A DNA stretch of 64,000 nucleotides from Cellulomonas sp. Leaf395. GTDB taxonomy: Bacteria; Actinomycetota; Actinomycetes; Actinomycetales; Cellulomonadaceae. A program made the position numbers and the translations under genes. Below, piece by piece: positions 35,194 to 43,565 of the stretch. Position 1 is the first letter of the stretch; each line of letters begins with the position of its first letter. Location: contig NZ_LMQI01000001.1 of NCBI RefSeq assembly GCF_001424125.1, positions 831,287 to 895,286 of the forward strand, given 5' to 3'. The notes beneath the pieces were generated by a model. That model did not search any database and was not told where the DNA came from. It saw nothing but the letters and a program-made list of their open reading frames with translations.

Positions 35194-36594
35194 ATGAACG
35201 CCGTCCCCCGGCTGCGAGCTCTCCGCCTCGTCGCCCCCGCACTGCTGCTAGCCCTGGTCGCCTCGCCCGCAGGAGCGGCGCCACCCCCCGAGAACGTCGC
35301 GACCACCGGCGGCGGGCCGGGGGCCGTCGTGGAATGGAACGAGATCGCCGGGGACGTGGCGCTCGCGGCGTGCTTGGCGCCGGCCGCGGACCCGCCGCAC
35401 GAGGCGCGCATGTACGCGATGATGCACCTCGCCGTCCACGACGCCCTGAACACGATCGACCGGCGCTACGAGCGCTACGTGCCGGGACGAGGGACCGAGC
35501 CGGACGCCTCACCCGAGGCCGCTGTGGCGGCGGCTGCCCGCGCCGTCCTGGTCGCGGTGGCCGGCCAGGTCCTCGACCCGATCGGCCCCGACTGTGCCGC
35601 AGCCGGCGTGGACGTGGCCGAGCAGGCGTACGCGGAGCGGATCGGTGCCGTCCCTGACGGGCGCGCGAAGTCGGCGGGCATCGCGGTCGGCGAGGCGGCA
35701 GCGGCGACGATGCTGGCGCTCCGCGCCGACGACGGCGCACCTACGACCCTGCTCGACCCGTCGTACCCCCAGGGCACAGAGCCCGGACAGTGGCGCTTCA
35801 CGCCCGGCTTCGACGTCGCCGCCCTGCCCGGGTGGGGGCAGGTCCGGCCCTTCCTCATGACGCGCGAGCTGTCCTACCCGCGCGCGTACCGGCCCTACCC
35901 GCTGACCAGCCGCCGGTACGCGACGGACGTCGACGAGGTCCAGCGGCTCGGCGGCGACGGGACGACGACACCCAGCGCCCGCACGCCCGAGCAGACCCAG
36001 GTGGCGCTCTTCTGGGTGGAGAGCTCACCCCTGCAGTGGAACCGGGTCGCGCGGACGCTGGCGCAGGACGCGCGGCTGGACCTGTGGGAGAGCGCGCGGA
36101 TGTTCGCGCTGCTCGACGTCGCCCTGTCCGACGCCTACGTCGACGCGTTCCGGGTCAAGTACGAGCTGAAGTTCTGGCGGCCGGTCACGGCCATCCGCGA
36201 GGCCGAGACGGACGGCAACCCGGCGACGACCGCGGACCCGACGTGGACGCCGCTCGTGGTGACACCCCCGATCCCGGACCAGTACTCGGGGCACGCGGCC
36301 GAGGGCGCAGCCGCCGTCGAGGTGCTCCGGCGCGTGCTCGGCACCGACCGGCTCGCGTTCAGCACGTGCAGCCTGACGCTGTCCGAGGGCCAGCGGTGCG
36401 ACGACCCGACCCCGGTGCTGCGGTCGTACGAGCGCCTCTCTCAGGCCTCCGCGGAGAACGGGGAGTCGCGGATCCTCGTGGGCTTCCACTTCCGCCACGC
36501 GGTCGACGACGGCCTCGCCGCCGGCACGGTGATCGGGAGGGACACCGTGCAGGGAGCGCTTCGCCCGCTCCACCGCGCGCAAGGGCCTCGATGA
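35194..36594 (+). CDS. Secreted vanadium-dependent haloperoxidase-like phosphatase (PAP2 superfamily)
   Basis: The 466-residue protein starts at ATG 35194 behind GAAGGG, with a Sec signal peptide ending near Ala27 (SPAGAA). The vanadate/phosphate-binding motifs of the haloperoxidase/acid phosphatase group are present in order: KFWRPVTAIRE, YSGHAAEGAAA and RILVGFHFRHAVDDG. The last two carry the two catalytic His residues. Members oxidise halides with peroxide when vanadium is bound, or act as phosphatases. Sequence alone does not separate these roles. Two Cys near residue 395 may form a disulfide. It faces the LAL regulator divergently, which is its likely controller. Confidence 0.85.
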   Translation: MNAVPRLRALRLVAPALLLALVASPAGAAPPPENVATTGGGPGAVVEWNEIAGDVALAACLAPAADPPHEARMYAMMHLAVHDALNTIDRRYERYVPGRGTEPDASPEAAVAAAARAVLVAVAGQVLDPIGPDCAAAGVDVAEQAYAERIGAVPDGRAKSAGIAVGEAAAATMLALRADDGAPTTLLDPSYPQGTEPGQWRFTPGFDVAALPGWGQVRPFLMTRELSYPRAYRPYPLTSRRYATDVDEVQRLGGDGTTTPSARTPEQTQVALFWVESSPLQWNRVARTLAQDARLDLWESARMFALLDVALSDAYVDAFRVKYELKFWRPVTAIREAETDGNPATTADPTWTPLVVTPPIPDQYSGHAAEGAAAVEVLRRVLGTDRLAFSTCSLTLSEGQRCDDPTPVLRSYERLSQASAENGESRILVGFHFRHAVDDGLAAGTVIGRDTVQGALRPLHRAQGPR

Positions 36595-36606
36595 GGTGAC
36601 ACGAAC

Positions 36607-36645
36607 CCGAGCGCCGCTCCGCCGACCGTGGGGAGCGGCGCTCGG
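36607..36645. terminator. Bidirectional terminator between haloperoxidase and GH67-like genes
   Basis: A perfect 14-bp stem (36607-36620 with 36632-36645, arm CCGAGCGCCGCTCC) and an 11-nt loop lie between convergent stops. Confidence 0.7.
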
Positions 36646-36656
36646 CTGCGCTTCGG

Positions 36657-39600
36657 TCAGGCGGCAACCATGCGGCGTCGGCCGAGGAGCGTGAGCCCGG
36701 TGCCGACCGCCGCGACGACGAGCCCGACGACCGCGAGGACCGTTGCCGACGATGGGGGGATACCGAGGTGGACCGTGATCCCGAGGATCCGGGAGAGCCC
36801 CCACGGCAGCAGCGCCATCTGGTCGTTCCACACGGTCAGCGCGCGTTCCAGCCCGACGGCGGCGACGACCCCGGCGACGACCGCGAGGGCGAGCCCGCCG
36901 GCGACGAGCGTCGCGCCGAGGGACCGGACGGTGCCCAGCCCGTAGGCGCGCCGGAGCACGAGGGCGACGACGACGAACAGCCAGCAGAACGCCGCGAACG
37001 CCACGGTGATGTACGCGGTGCGCGAGGCGGGGTCGGTCCAGAAGCCGAACCAGTAGCGGCCCGGACCGCGGACGACGAGTGCGACCAGCAGGATCGTCGT
37101 GCGCAGCAGCACCACGCCGCCGAGGGCCGCCCACAGGTGGAACGGGTCCCGCCCGCGCACCACCCAGCGCAGCACGGCCGCCAGCACGAGCCACGCGCCC
37201 AGGGTGGCGACGAGATGAGCCGGCGCCGCGAACCACGTGTAGATGCAGCGGCTGGCCACCAGGACGACCGCGGGCAGTGCCCACACCAGGATCCGGTCGG
37301 CGCGCGTCGTCGGGGCGGGCACCTCGCCGAGCCGCCACGGACGGGTGGCCGCGACGACCAGCGCGCGCACCGCCGCCGCGCCGGGGAAGCGCACCGCCGT
37401 GAGCCCGAGCACCAGCACGACGAGGACCGCGAGGAGCAGGCCACGGGCCGCCCAGGCCATCGCCGGGTCGCGGTCGGCGCGGTCGCTACCGAGGTCGGCG
37501 GCGGTGAAGCTGTACGCGGGGAGGTCGAGGTCGCCCGCGTACCGCTCGACGTGCTCGACACGGGCCGCGCGGTACTCCTGCTCGGCGGACAGCCACTGGT
37601 CGTGCGCGGTCGCGCTGCCCGTGTCGAGCCACTGCGCGTGCCGCAGGATCGTCGCGCGGTAGGCGGCGAGCGTGCCCAGCAGGTCGGTCTCGTAGTCGAG
37701 GGCGTCGACGAACGACCGGTACAGCTCGGGGGAGTGCCAGGTGTCGGCGGACGTCGCGGCGACCTGCTCGCGCATCCCTGCGGCGACGTCGGCCGCCCCT
37801 GTCCCGTCCACGATGGCGGAGTCGATGTCGTCCCGGCTGACCTCGTAGATGCTGTCGAGCGCCGCGGAGTCACCGGTGACGATGTCCCACTCGAAGATCC
37901 ACATCATCGGCGGCGGCTCGAGGCCGAGGGCCTTGACGGTCTGCTCGGCGAACGGCTGGATGTACAGGCCGCGGGTGATCGCCTCGCGGGACCGCGCGAG
38001 CGCCTCGGTGACGGCGGTCGCGGTCGCGGGGTCGGACGACAGCGTCTGCCGCACCCAGTCGCCCGTCACCTGCGACGGCTCCAGGTCGGGGTCCCACGCG
38101 AGCCGCGCCGTCCCGTACGTGTTCAGGTCGTACATCTGCCAGAACCCTGTGCGCAGGTACAGCGTCATCGGTCCCGCCCGCAGCGGGCCGCCGTCCTGCG
38201 TCCAGTTCCAGACGCCCTCCACCTGCGGGTTCGCCGCCAGGAACTGCCGCAGCGCCTGGGCCTCGTCGGCCACCAGGTCGTTGGGCAGGGCGCCGAACCC
38301 CTCGAACTCCCGGCGCGCCTGGAACTCGACGATGCGCCGGTGCGACCCGGTGTCCAGCGTCGGGTTGAGCGGGAGGTGGCTGTAGAAGTCGCCCATCGTG
38401 TACTTGGTCGACACGATCAGGTGCGGGTCGTCGATGGCGCCCAGCACGGCCTCGTAGGACTTCGGGTTGGTGTGCAGGTCGCCGACCGCTCCGACGCCCA
38501 CCGTCCACGTGCGGAAGATGATCTCGCGGTCGTGCGCGCTCGCGGTCTCCAGCAGGGCGCCCAGCATGGCCTGGACCGAGGACGCCGACGTGACCGCCAG
38601 CCGCGACGAGAAGTCCCAGCCGGCCTGGTACACCGAGCCGCCCTCACCCACGCGGACCATGAGCCCGTCGACGAACGGCATGCTGTCGAACAACTCGGAC
38701 AGACCCGCCTGGTACACGGACCACAGCGCAGGGTCGTCGACGTCGAGCCCGCCGACGGTTCGCTCCAGGTACGCCTCGAGCGGCGGGGAGACGGCGAGCA
38801 TGTCGGTCAGCAGGTAGACGTGCATCCCCATGTCCTGCGCGTAGGCGAACACCGGGCCGAACGCGTCGACCATCGCCTCCGCGCGGGCCACGTGCGGGTC
38901 GCCCTCGGGGTAGACCTCGTGCCCGTCACCGACGCCGCTGAACGTCACGTACTCGAGGAACCCGGGGACGACGACGCCGTTGTACCCCTGCCGCAGCGCG
39001 TGCTGGACCAGCTGGCGGAACTGCGCGTCGATCTCGTCGACGACGTCCTGGTCGACCCAGGGAGCCTCGGGCAGCACGGCGCCGGCGACGACGTCGGTGT
39101 TGAGAGAGTAGTCGGTGCCGGTGGCGAACGCGGCCGGGTCGGCCTCGCGGCCCACCGAGCCCGAGTCGACGAGCCGCAGGCCGAGGCGGGGTTCGACGGT
39201 CGCGCCGTCCGCCGGGAGGGGCGCGCCGGAGCGGATCCGGTCGGCGAGCGCGTAGAGGCCGGCTGCCGCACCTGCCGGTTCCGACGCCGCCAGGACGATC
39301 CGGCCGTCCGTCGTCACTCGGTAGGCCTCGGCAGAGTCGGCGAACGCGGGCACGAGGCTGACCGTCAGATCGGCGTCGCCCGTCCCGACACCGACGGTCG
39401 GCGCGGGAAGCCCCCGAGCGGTCAGGGCATCGCCGACGGCCGAGGCCGCGAGCGCCACCTGCTCACCGGCGGGGACGTCGATGGTGGCGATCGCGGGTGC
39501 GGCGACCATCGGGTCCAGGTCGACGGCCGACACCGCCGCTGGCGGGGTGTCGGCGGGCTCGTAGCTCAGCCCGAGGGCCTGACCGACTCCCACGGCGACG

Positions 39601-39665
39601 AGGGCGCCGAGCGCGAGGACGACGAGGGCCGCGACGAGGGACGGCCAGGCACGTGAGCGGGACAC
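36657..39665 (-). CDS. Large membrane protein with GH67-like (alpha-glucuronidase-type) ectodomain
   Basis: The 1002-residue protein begins with an N-terminal membrane anchor or signal (about 8-32). The following 650 residues resemble GH67 alpha-glucuronidases. A small GH-N-terminal-like domain (about 50-150) is followed by LGLRLVDSGSV. A barrel region then has QGYNGVVVPGFLEYVTF, MHVYLLTDML, VRVGEG and STKYTMGDFY, and a segment YGTARLAWDPDL closely resembles the GH67 C-terminal motif YGFGRLAWNPDL. From about residue 720 there are about seven hydrophobic helices ending in GRRRMVAA. A fusion of a glycosidase-like domain to a polytopic membrane domain is unusual. Catalytic acids were not verified, so it may be a sensor or transport partner. 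Its ATG is at 39665. Confidence 0.65.
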   Translation of the reverse strand: MSRSRAWPSLVAALVVLALGALVAVGVGQALGLSYEPADTPPAAVSAVDLDPMVAAPAIATIDVPAGEQVALAASAVGDALTARGLPAPTVGVGTGDADLTVSLVPAFADSAEAYRVTTDGRIVLAASEPAGAAAGLYALADRIRSGAPLPADGATVEPRLGLRLVDSGSVGREADPAAFATGTDYSLNTDVVAGAVLPEAPWVDQDVVDEIDAQFRQLVQHALRQGYNGVVVPGFLEYVTFSGVGDGHEVYPEGDPHVARAEAMVDAFGPVFAYAQDMGMHVYLLTDMLAVSPPLEAYLERTVGGLDVDDPALWSVYQAGLSELFDSMPFVDGLMVRVGEGGSVYQAGWDFSSRLAVTSASSVQAMLGALLETASAHDREIIFRTWTVGVGAVGDLHTNPKSYEAVLGAIDDPHLIVSTKYTMGDFYSHLPLNPTLDTGSHRRIVEFQARREFEGFGALPNDLVADEAQALRQFLAANPQVEGVWNWTQDGGPLRAGPMTLYLRTGFWQMYDLNTYGTARLAWDPDLEPSQVTGDWVRQTLSSDPATATAVTEALARSREAITRGLYIQPFAEQTVKALGLEPPPMMWIFEWDIVTGDSAALDSIYEVSRDDIDSAIVDGTGAADVAAGMREQVAATSADTWHSPELYRSFVDALDYETDLLGTLAAYRATILRHAQWLDTGSATAHDQWLSAEQEYRAARVEHVERYAGDLDLPAYSFTAADLGSDRADRDPAMAWAARGLLLAVLVVLVLGLTAVRFPGAAAVRALVVAATRPWRLGEVPAPTTRADRILVWALPAVVLVASRCIYTWFAAPAHLVATLGAWLVLAAVLRWVVRGRDPFHLWAALGGVVLLRTTILLVALVVRGPGRYWFGFWTDPASRTAYITVAFAAFCWLFVVVALVLRRAYGLGTVRSLGATLVAGGLALAVVAGVVAAVGLERALTVWNDQMALLPWGLSRILGITVHLGIPPSSATVLAVVGLVVAAVGTGLTLLGRRRMVAA

Positions 39666-39797
39666 CGGCGCAGTGTAGGAACGATTCCTGAGCCCCTGTG
39701 GCGGCAGTCAGGCGGCGGCCGGATCAACCGGATGAACCGGACGTCGCCCGTCACCCGATCGGCCCACCACGCCGGCGCGGGAGCGCGGCACCGGACG

Positions 39798-40499
39798 TCA
39801 GCGGCGCAGCACCTTGCGCGACAGGCGGTTGCCAAGCGCCTGCGCGACCTGCACCAGCAGGATGATGACGATCACCGTGATCCACACGACCGCGTAGTTC
39901 CAGCGCTTGTAGCCGTAGTCGAGCGCGAACGCGCCGAGGCCCCCGCCGTCCAGGGTCCCGGCCAGGGCGGACATGTCGACGATCGCGACGAACACGAACG
40001 TGAAGCCGAGGATCAGCGGCCCGAGCGCTTCGGGGACGACGAGCGTGGTGACGATGCGCCACCGGCTCGCTCCCGTGGCGCGGGCCGCCTCGATGACCCC
40101 CGGATCGATGGCGACGAGGTTCTGCTCGACGATGCGCGAGACGCCGAAGGTCGCCGCGAACGACAGCGGCACGATCATCGCGGTGCTGCCCAGGCGGGTC
40201 CCGATGAGGGCCACCGTGAACGGCGCGATGACCATCAGCAGGATGAGGAACGGGATGGGTCGGAAGATGTTGACCAGCAGGTTGGCGACGCCGAACACCG
40301 CGCGGTTGGCGAGCAGGCCGCCGCGGCGGGTCGTGTAGAGGGCGAGCCCGAGGGCGAGGCCGAGGATGCCGCCGATGAGCAGGGTCGCCGAGACCATGTA
40401 GAGCGTCTCGCCGAGCGCTTCGACGAGCTTGGGCCCGTGGAAGGACCAGTCGAACTCGTTGGCCGTCGGGAGCAGCGCGGGGACTGCGGCGGGGATCAT
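39798..40499 (-). CDS. metI: Methionine ABC transporter permease
   Basis: The 233-residue protein has five to six hydrophobic helices and the ABC-permease EAA loop EAARATGASRWRIV near residue 150, followed by VVPEALGPLILG. The pattern NIFRPIPFLILL is characteristic of MetI. It forms the channel of the MetNIQ importer for D/L-methionine. Its ATG at 40499 overlaps the metN stop by 4 nt (ATGA). The longer frame to 41519 is an antisense-type extension within metN. Confidence 0.93.
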   Translation of the reverse strand: MIPAAVPALLPTANEFDWSFHGPKLVEALGETLYMVSATLLIGGILGLALGLALYTTRRGGLLANRAVFGVANLLVNIFRPIPFLILLMVIAPFTVALIGTRLGSTAMIVPLSFAATFGVSRIVEQNLVAIDPGVIEAARATGASRWRIVTTLVVPEALGPLILGFTFVFVAIVDMSALAGTLDGGGLGAFALDYGYKRWNYAVVWITVIVIILLVQVAQALGNRLSRKVLRR

Positions 40500-41515
40500 G
40501 AGGCCTCCTCGATCGTGGTGACCTCTCGGAGCCGTCCGACGACCGTCTCGACGGCCGCGTCGGGTCCGTCGAGCGCGAGGGTCAGCGAGCCGAACGACTG
40601 GTCCTGCAGGGTGCCGATGCCGCCGTAGACGATCTCGAACGTGACGCCCAGCGCCCCGGCGGACGCGAGGATCGCGCCGAGCCGGCTGCCGTCCGCGATC
40701 GTGGCGGTGACGATGCGCCCCTCGTGCGTCTGCCGCAGGCGCTCCAGGTTGGCGCCGCGCGGCCGGTCGTGGACAACCGTCGAGACGAACCGTCGGGTGA
40801 CCTCCGCCTGCGGCTGGGTGAAGATGTCGAACACGGACCCGTGCTCGGCCACGTGCCCGTCCTCCAGGACGGCGACGCGGTCCGCGATGGCGCGGACCAC
40901 CTCGAGCTCGTGGGTGATGACGACGATCGTGACGCCGAGCTCGGTGTTGACCTTGCGCAGGAGCCGCAGGACGTCCTGCGTGGTCTGCGGGTCCAGCGCG
41001 CTCGTCGACTCGTCGGCGAGCAGGATCTTCGGCGACGCCGCGAGCGCACGGGCGATGCCGACGCGCTGCTTCTGCCCGCCGGAGAGCTGGTCGGGGTAGG
41101 AGTGCGCGCGGTCGAGCAGCCCGACGAAGTCGAGCAGCTCCGCGATCCGCCGGTCGCGGTCCGCCTTGGGCCAGCCGGCCACCTTGAGCGGGAACGCGAC
41201 GTTGCCCGCGACGGTCCGCGAGGAGAACAGGTTGAACTGCTGGAAGATCATGCCGATCTCGCGGCGCTTGAGCTCCAGCTGGCGCTCGGTGAGCGTCGCG
41301 ACGTCGTCGCCGTCGACGAGCAGCTGGCCGGACGTGACGCGCTCGAGCCCGTTGATCAGGCGGACCAGGGTGCTCTTGCCGGCGCCGGAGTAGCCGATGA
41401 CGCCGAAGATCTCGCCGGCCTCGATGGACAGGTCGACGCCGTCGACGGCCCGGATGGGGCCCGACGGGGACTCGAACACCTTGCTGACGTCGCGGAACTC
41501 GATGATGGGGGACAC
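40496..41515 (-). CDS. metN: Methionine ABC transporter ATPase
   Basis: The 339-residue protein carries Walker A GYSGAGKSTLVR near residue 39, Q-loop QQFNLFSS, the ABC signature LSGGQKQRVGIARAL and Walker B ILLADESTSALDP. The C-terminal NIL domain (about 260-335), which senses methionine for transinhibition of the E. coli transporter, is present. It powers MetI. It is separated from the upstream metQ by 67 bases containing a strong hairpin, so its expression may be lower than metQ. Confidence 0.95.
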   Translation of the reverse strand: MSPIIEFRDVSKVFESPSGPIRAVDGVDLSIEAGEIFGVIGYSGAGKSTLVRLINGLERVTSGQLLVDGDDVATLTERQLELKRREIGMIFQQFNLFSSRTVAGNVAFPLKVAGWPKADRDRRIAELLDFVGLLDRAHSYPDQLSGGQKQRVGIARALAASPKILLADESTSALDPQTTQDVLRLLRKVNTELGVTIVVITHELEVVRAIADRVAVLEDGHVAEHGSVFDIFTQPQAEVTRRFVSTVVHDRPRGANLERLRQTHEGRIVTATIADGSRLGAILASAGALGVTFEIVYGGIGTLQDQSFGSLTLALDGPDAAVETVVGRLREVTTIEEAS

Positions 41516-41539
41516 GCACTGCCTCTCAGGGAGTGCGCC

Positions 41540-41573
41540 CGGGCAGGGACCGGTCGGGGGTGGTCCCTGCCCG
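41540..41573 (-). terminator. Hairpin between metQ and metN (attenuating terminator or mRNA stabiliser)
   Basis: A perfect 12-bp stem (41540-41551 with 41562-41573, arm CGGGCAGGGACC) with a 10-nt loop starts 9 bases after the metQ stop and lies 24 bases before metN. Confidence 0.6.
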
Positions 41574-41582
41574 AGCGGGGGA

Positions 41583-42551
41583 TCAGCCGGCGGCCTGGAG
41601 GTTCGCCTGGGTGTCCTGGAGGACCTGCTGGAGCTTCGCGGCGTCGTAGCCCTCGACGATCACGGCGGTCCCGCCCGACGACTCGACGACCGACTCGGTC
41701 ACCGACGGGTCGTGGTAGAGCTCCACGATCCGCTGGTAGACGGGGTTGTCGACGTCGTCCGGGCGGGCTGCGATGACGTTGATGTACGGCTGGGCGCCGG
41801 CCGACGACGGGTCGTCCGCGTACACGTAGTCGTCGAGGTCGAAGCCCGCGTCGGAGGCGAAGTTGTTGTTCACGATGACCCCGGCGATGTCCGGGTCACC
41901 GATCAGCCCGGCGGTCTGCGAGGCCTCGACGGAGCGCACGACCACGGTCGACGCCGCGGTGTCCACGTCGTCGGGCGTCGGGACCTTGGGCTCGCCCGTG
42001 AACGCGATCAGCCCGGCGCTCTCCAGCACGAACAGCGCGCGCGCCTGGTTGGTGGCGTCGTTCGGGATGGCGACCTGCTCACCCTTGGTGAACTCGCTGA
42101 CCTCCTCGTGCTTGTCGGAGTACAGCGGCAGCGGCACGATCAGCGTCGAGCCGACGGGCTGCAGGTCGTCCTCGGTGTTGTTGTTGTGGTCGGCCAGATA
42201 CAGGATGTGCTGGAACGAGTTGAGGTCGATCTCGCCCTCCGCCAGCGCCGGGTTCGGCTGCGTGTACTCGGAGAACCCGACGATCTCGAGCTCGATGTTC
42301 TCCTCGGCGGCGAGGTCCTTGAGGATCTCCCAGTGCGGCTGCGACACGTCGGTCGTGCCGAGGCGGACGACGGTCGGGGCGGTGGAGCCATCACCCGCGG
42401 CGTCGTCGGACGAGCCGCGCGTCGCGACGTACGCGACCACGCCGGCGATCACCAGGACCGCGACGACGATCGCGGCGATCAGGCCGGTGCGGCGACCGGA
42501 GCTGTTCTTGGGCGGCAGGACGGGGACGGAGCCGGGGACGGAATCGGACAT
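41583..42551 (-). CDS. metQ: Methionine ABC transporter substrate-binding protein, membrane-anchored
   Basis: The 322-residue protein has an N-terminal cytosolic tail ending GRR, one transmembrane helix (about 24-43) and then the NLPA/MetQ binding domain starting VVRLGTTDVSQPHWEIL. Ligand-site features include EYTQPNPALAEGEIDLNSFQH, IPNDATNQARAL and the NNNFASDAGFD strand. Unlike the usual lipoprotein, no lipobox Cys is present, so a transmembrane anchor replaces the lipid. It captures methionine for MetNI. The ATG at 42551 is preceded by AGGAGACC. Upstream lies a small Cys-containing ORF that may control expression. Confidence 0.92.
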   Translation of the reverse strand: MSDSVPGSVPVLPPKNSSGRRTGLIAAIVVAVLVIAGVVAYVATRGSSDDAAGDGSTAPTVVRLGTTDVSQPHWEILKDLAAEENIELEIVGFSEYTQPNPALAEGEIDLNSFQHILYLADHNNNTEDDLQPVGSTLIVPLPLYSDKHEEVSEFTKGEQVAIPNDATNQARALFVLESAGLIAFTGEPKVPTPDDVDTAASTVVVRSVEASQTAGLIGDPDIAGVIVNNNFASDAGFDLDDYVYADDPSSAGAQPYINVIAARPDDVDNPVYQRIVELYHDPSVTESVVESSGGTAVIVEGYDAAKLQQVLQDTQANLQAAG

Positions 42552-42664
42552 GAGGTCTCCTGGGTTCGGAAGCGTCGATGCGGGGCGGGGTGCGCTCGAG
42601 GGATCGAGGCGGGCGCGACGGGTCGCGCGGGGTGCACTGGCCAGGCCCGGGGCCCGGCAGCAGG

Positions 42665-42760
42665 TCAGTGCTGGCGGGTGGACGGACAGCCGGACGTGAC
42701 GCACATGACGGCCAGCCCGGTGGGCTCGGCGGTCCAGGTGCGGGTCACGCGGGTGTCCAT
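42665..42760 (-). CDS. Possible Cys-containing leader peptide upstream of metQNI (31 aa)
   Basis: A 31-residue frame with AGAGG seven nt before its ATG reads MDTRVTRTWTAEPTGL and ends VMCVTSGCPSTRQH. It has two Cys codons close to its end and lies 113 bases before metQ on the same strand. Short Cys-rich leader peptides precede sulfur-amino-acid and sulfate transport operons in several actinobacteria, where ribosome stalling at Cys codons can switch downstream expression. That role here is an inference. Confidence 0.55.
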   Translation of the reverse strand: MDTRVTRTWTAEPTGLAVMCVTSGCPSTRQH

Positions 42761-42885
42761 CGATCGACCTCTCGTCGGTGTCGGCGAGGGCCGACGGCTC
42801 CGTGCACCAGAGGGTGGACGGGCTGGGGGCGGCCTCCGGAGCACCGGAGACTACCCACAGCAGTGAAACTGAATCGTTCCGCGAG

Positions 42886-42891
42886 TGTCAA
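42886..42891 (-). promoter_or_regulatory. -35-like TTGACA upstream of the metQNI leader
   Basis: A perfect TTGACA on the minus strand lies about 125 bases before the leader ORF. The matching -10 is not clear (TTTCAC is at 17-bp spacing), so the promoter is tentative. It would overlap nothing but the decayed ppx tail's downstream side. Confidence 0.35.
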
Positions 42892-42938
42892 ATCCGTACC
42901 ACCGCAGACGGGATTTCCGCAGGTCAGGCGCGCCCAAG

Positions 42939-43028
42939 TCAGGCCAGCGCGTCGAGATACCGCAGGATCAGCCCCTCGCGCAGCGCCTAGGGCGACACCT
43001 CGAGCTCCTCGATCCACTGGCTCGTCAT
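42939..43028 (-). pseudogene. Decayed C-terminal tail of a Ppx/GppA-type phosphatase with in-frame amber
   Basis: Reading from an ATG that overlaps the stop of the upstream small gene gives MTSQWIEELEVSP, a TAG, then ALREGLILRYLDALA and a TGA, all in one frame. The joined sequence with Trp at the TAG would read SPWALREGLILRYLD, which is the C-terminal signature of actinobacterial Ppx/GppA exopolyphosphatases. A TGG-to-TAG change explains the break. Nothing of the rest of that gene was found upstream, so only the 3' end survives. Confidence 0.5.
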
Positions 43029-43429
43029 CCCGTGGCGCCGGTGTCGTCGCGCCCGGTGATCAGCCCACCGACGGCCAGCGCCATCGCCTCCAGGTCCTGC
43101 CGGGCGTGGCGGTGCGCCGCCGACGCGTGCGCCGTCGAACGCAGGCCGTGCGGTTCCTCCACGGCCTCGGCGGTGAGCAGCAGGAGGGTCCGGTCAGCAC
43201 CCATCGGGACCAGGTGCGCGGCGACGCGGAACTCCAGCTCCTCCCATCGACCCGATCCACCGGCAGCCTCGCCGGCGGTGACGGAGTCGAGGACGACGTC
43301 GGTGTGCTCGAAGTGCAGGACCTGGTCCTCGCCCTCCATGGTGAGGCTGGCGGCATCGGCGAGCGCCAGCCAGGCGTCCTCCCTGGCCACGGGGAGCTCG
43401 ATGCTCGCGGACGTCTCTCTCGGAATCAT
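43025..43429 (-). CDS. Uncharacterised small protein
   Basis: The 134-residue protein begins MIPRETSASIELPVAREDAWLA, an alternating pattern suggestive of an SRPBCC-like or other beta-strand start, and it ends with an Ala/His-rich helix. No motif was recognised. The longer open frame to 44005 runs antisense through phoX and is not used. It lies after phoX on the same strand with about 135 bases between. Its stop overlaps the start of the decayed ppx tail. Function unknown. Confidence 0.6.
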   Translation of the reverse strand: MIPRETSASIELPVAREDAWLALADAASLTMEGEDQVLHFEHTDVVLDSVTAGEAAGGSGRWEELEFRVAAHLVPMGADRTLLLLTAEAVEEPHGLRSTAHASAAHRHARQDLEAMALAVGGLITGRDDTGATG

Positions 43430-43565
43430 CGAACAGCCTCCGCGCCTCGGCACCCGTCCCGCCATCATCGGCCGGGCCCGGGCTGCGGTCCACACCCCGA
43501 CGACGATCGATGCGCGACGAGGCCCCGACCGCCGAGGAGCAGCGGCCGGGCCCCGGGTCGAGCTG

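Noticed and set aside
32117..35740. A 1207-residue version of the LAL regulator
   Set aside because: The extra N-terminal part runs antisense through the haloperoxidase gene and is Arg/Pro-rich; the leaderless start at 35038 is better supported.
42552..42880. SAM riboswitch upstream of metQ
   Set aside because: None of the conserved SAM-I/IV core segments was found; a small Cys-containing ORF occupies the space instead.
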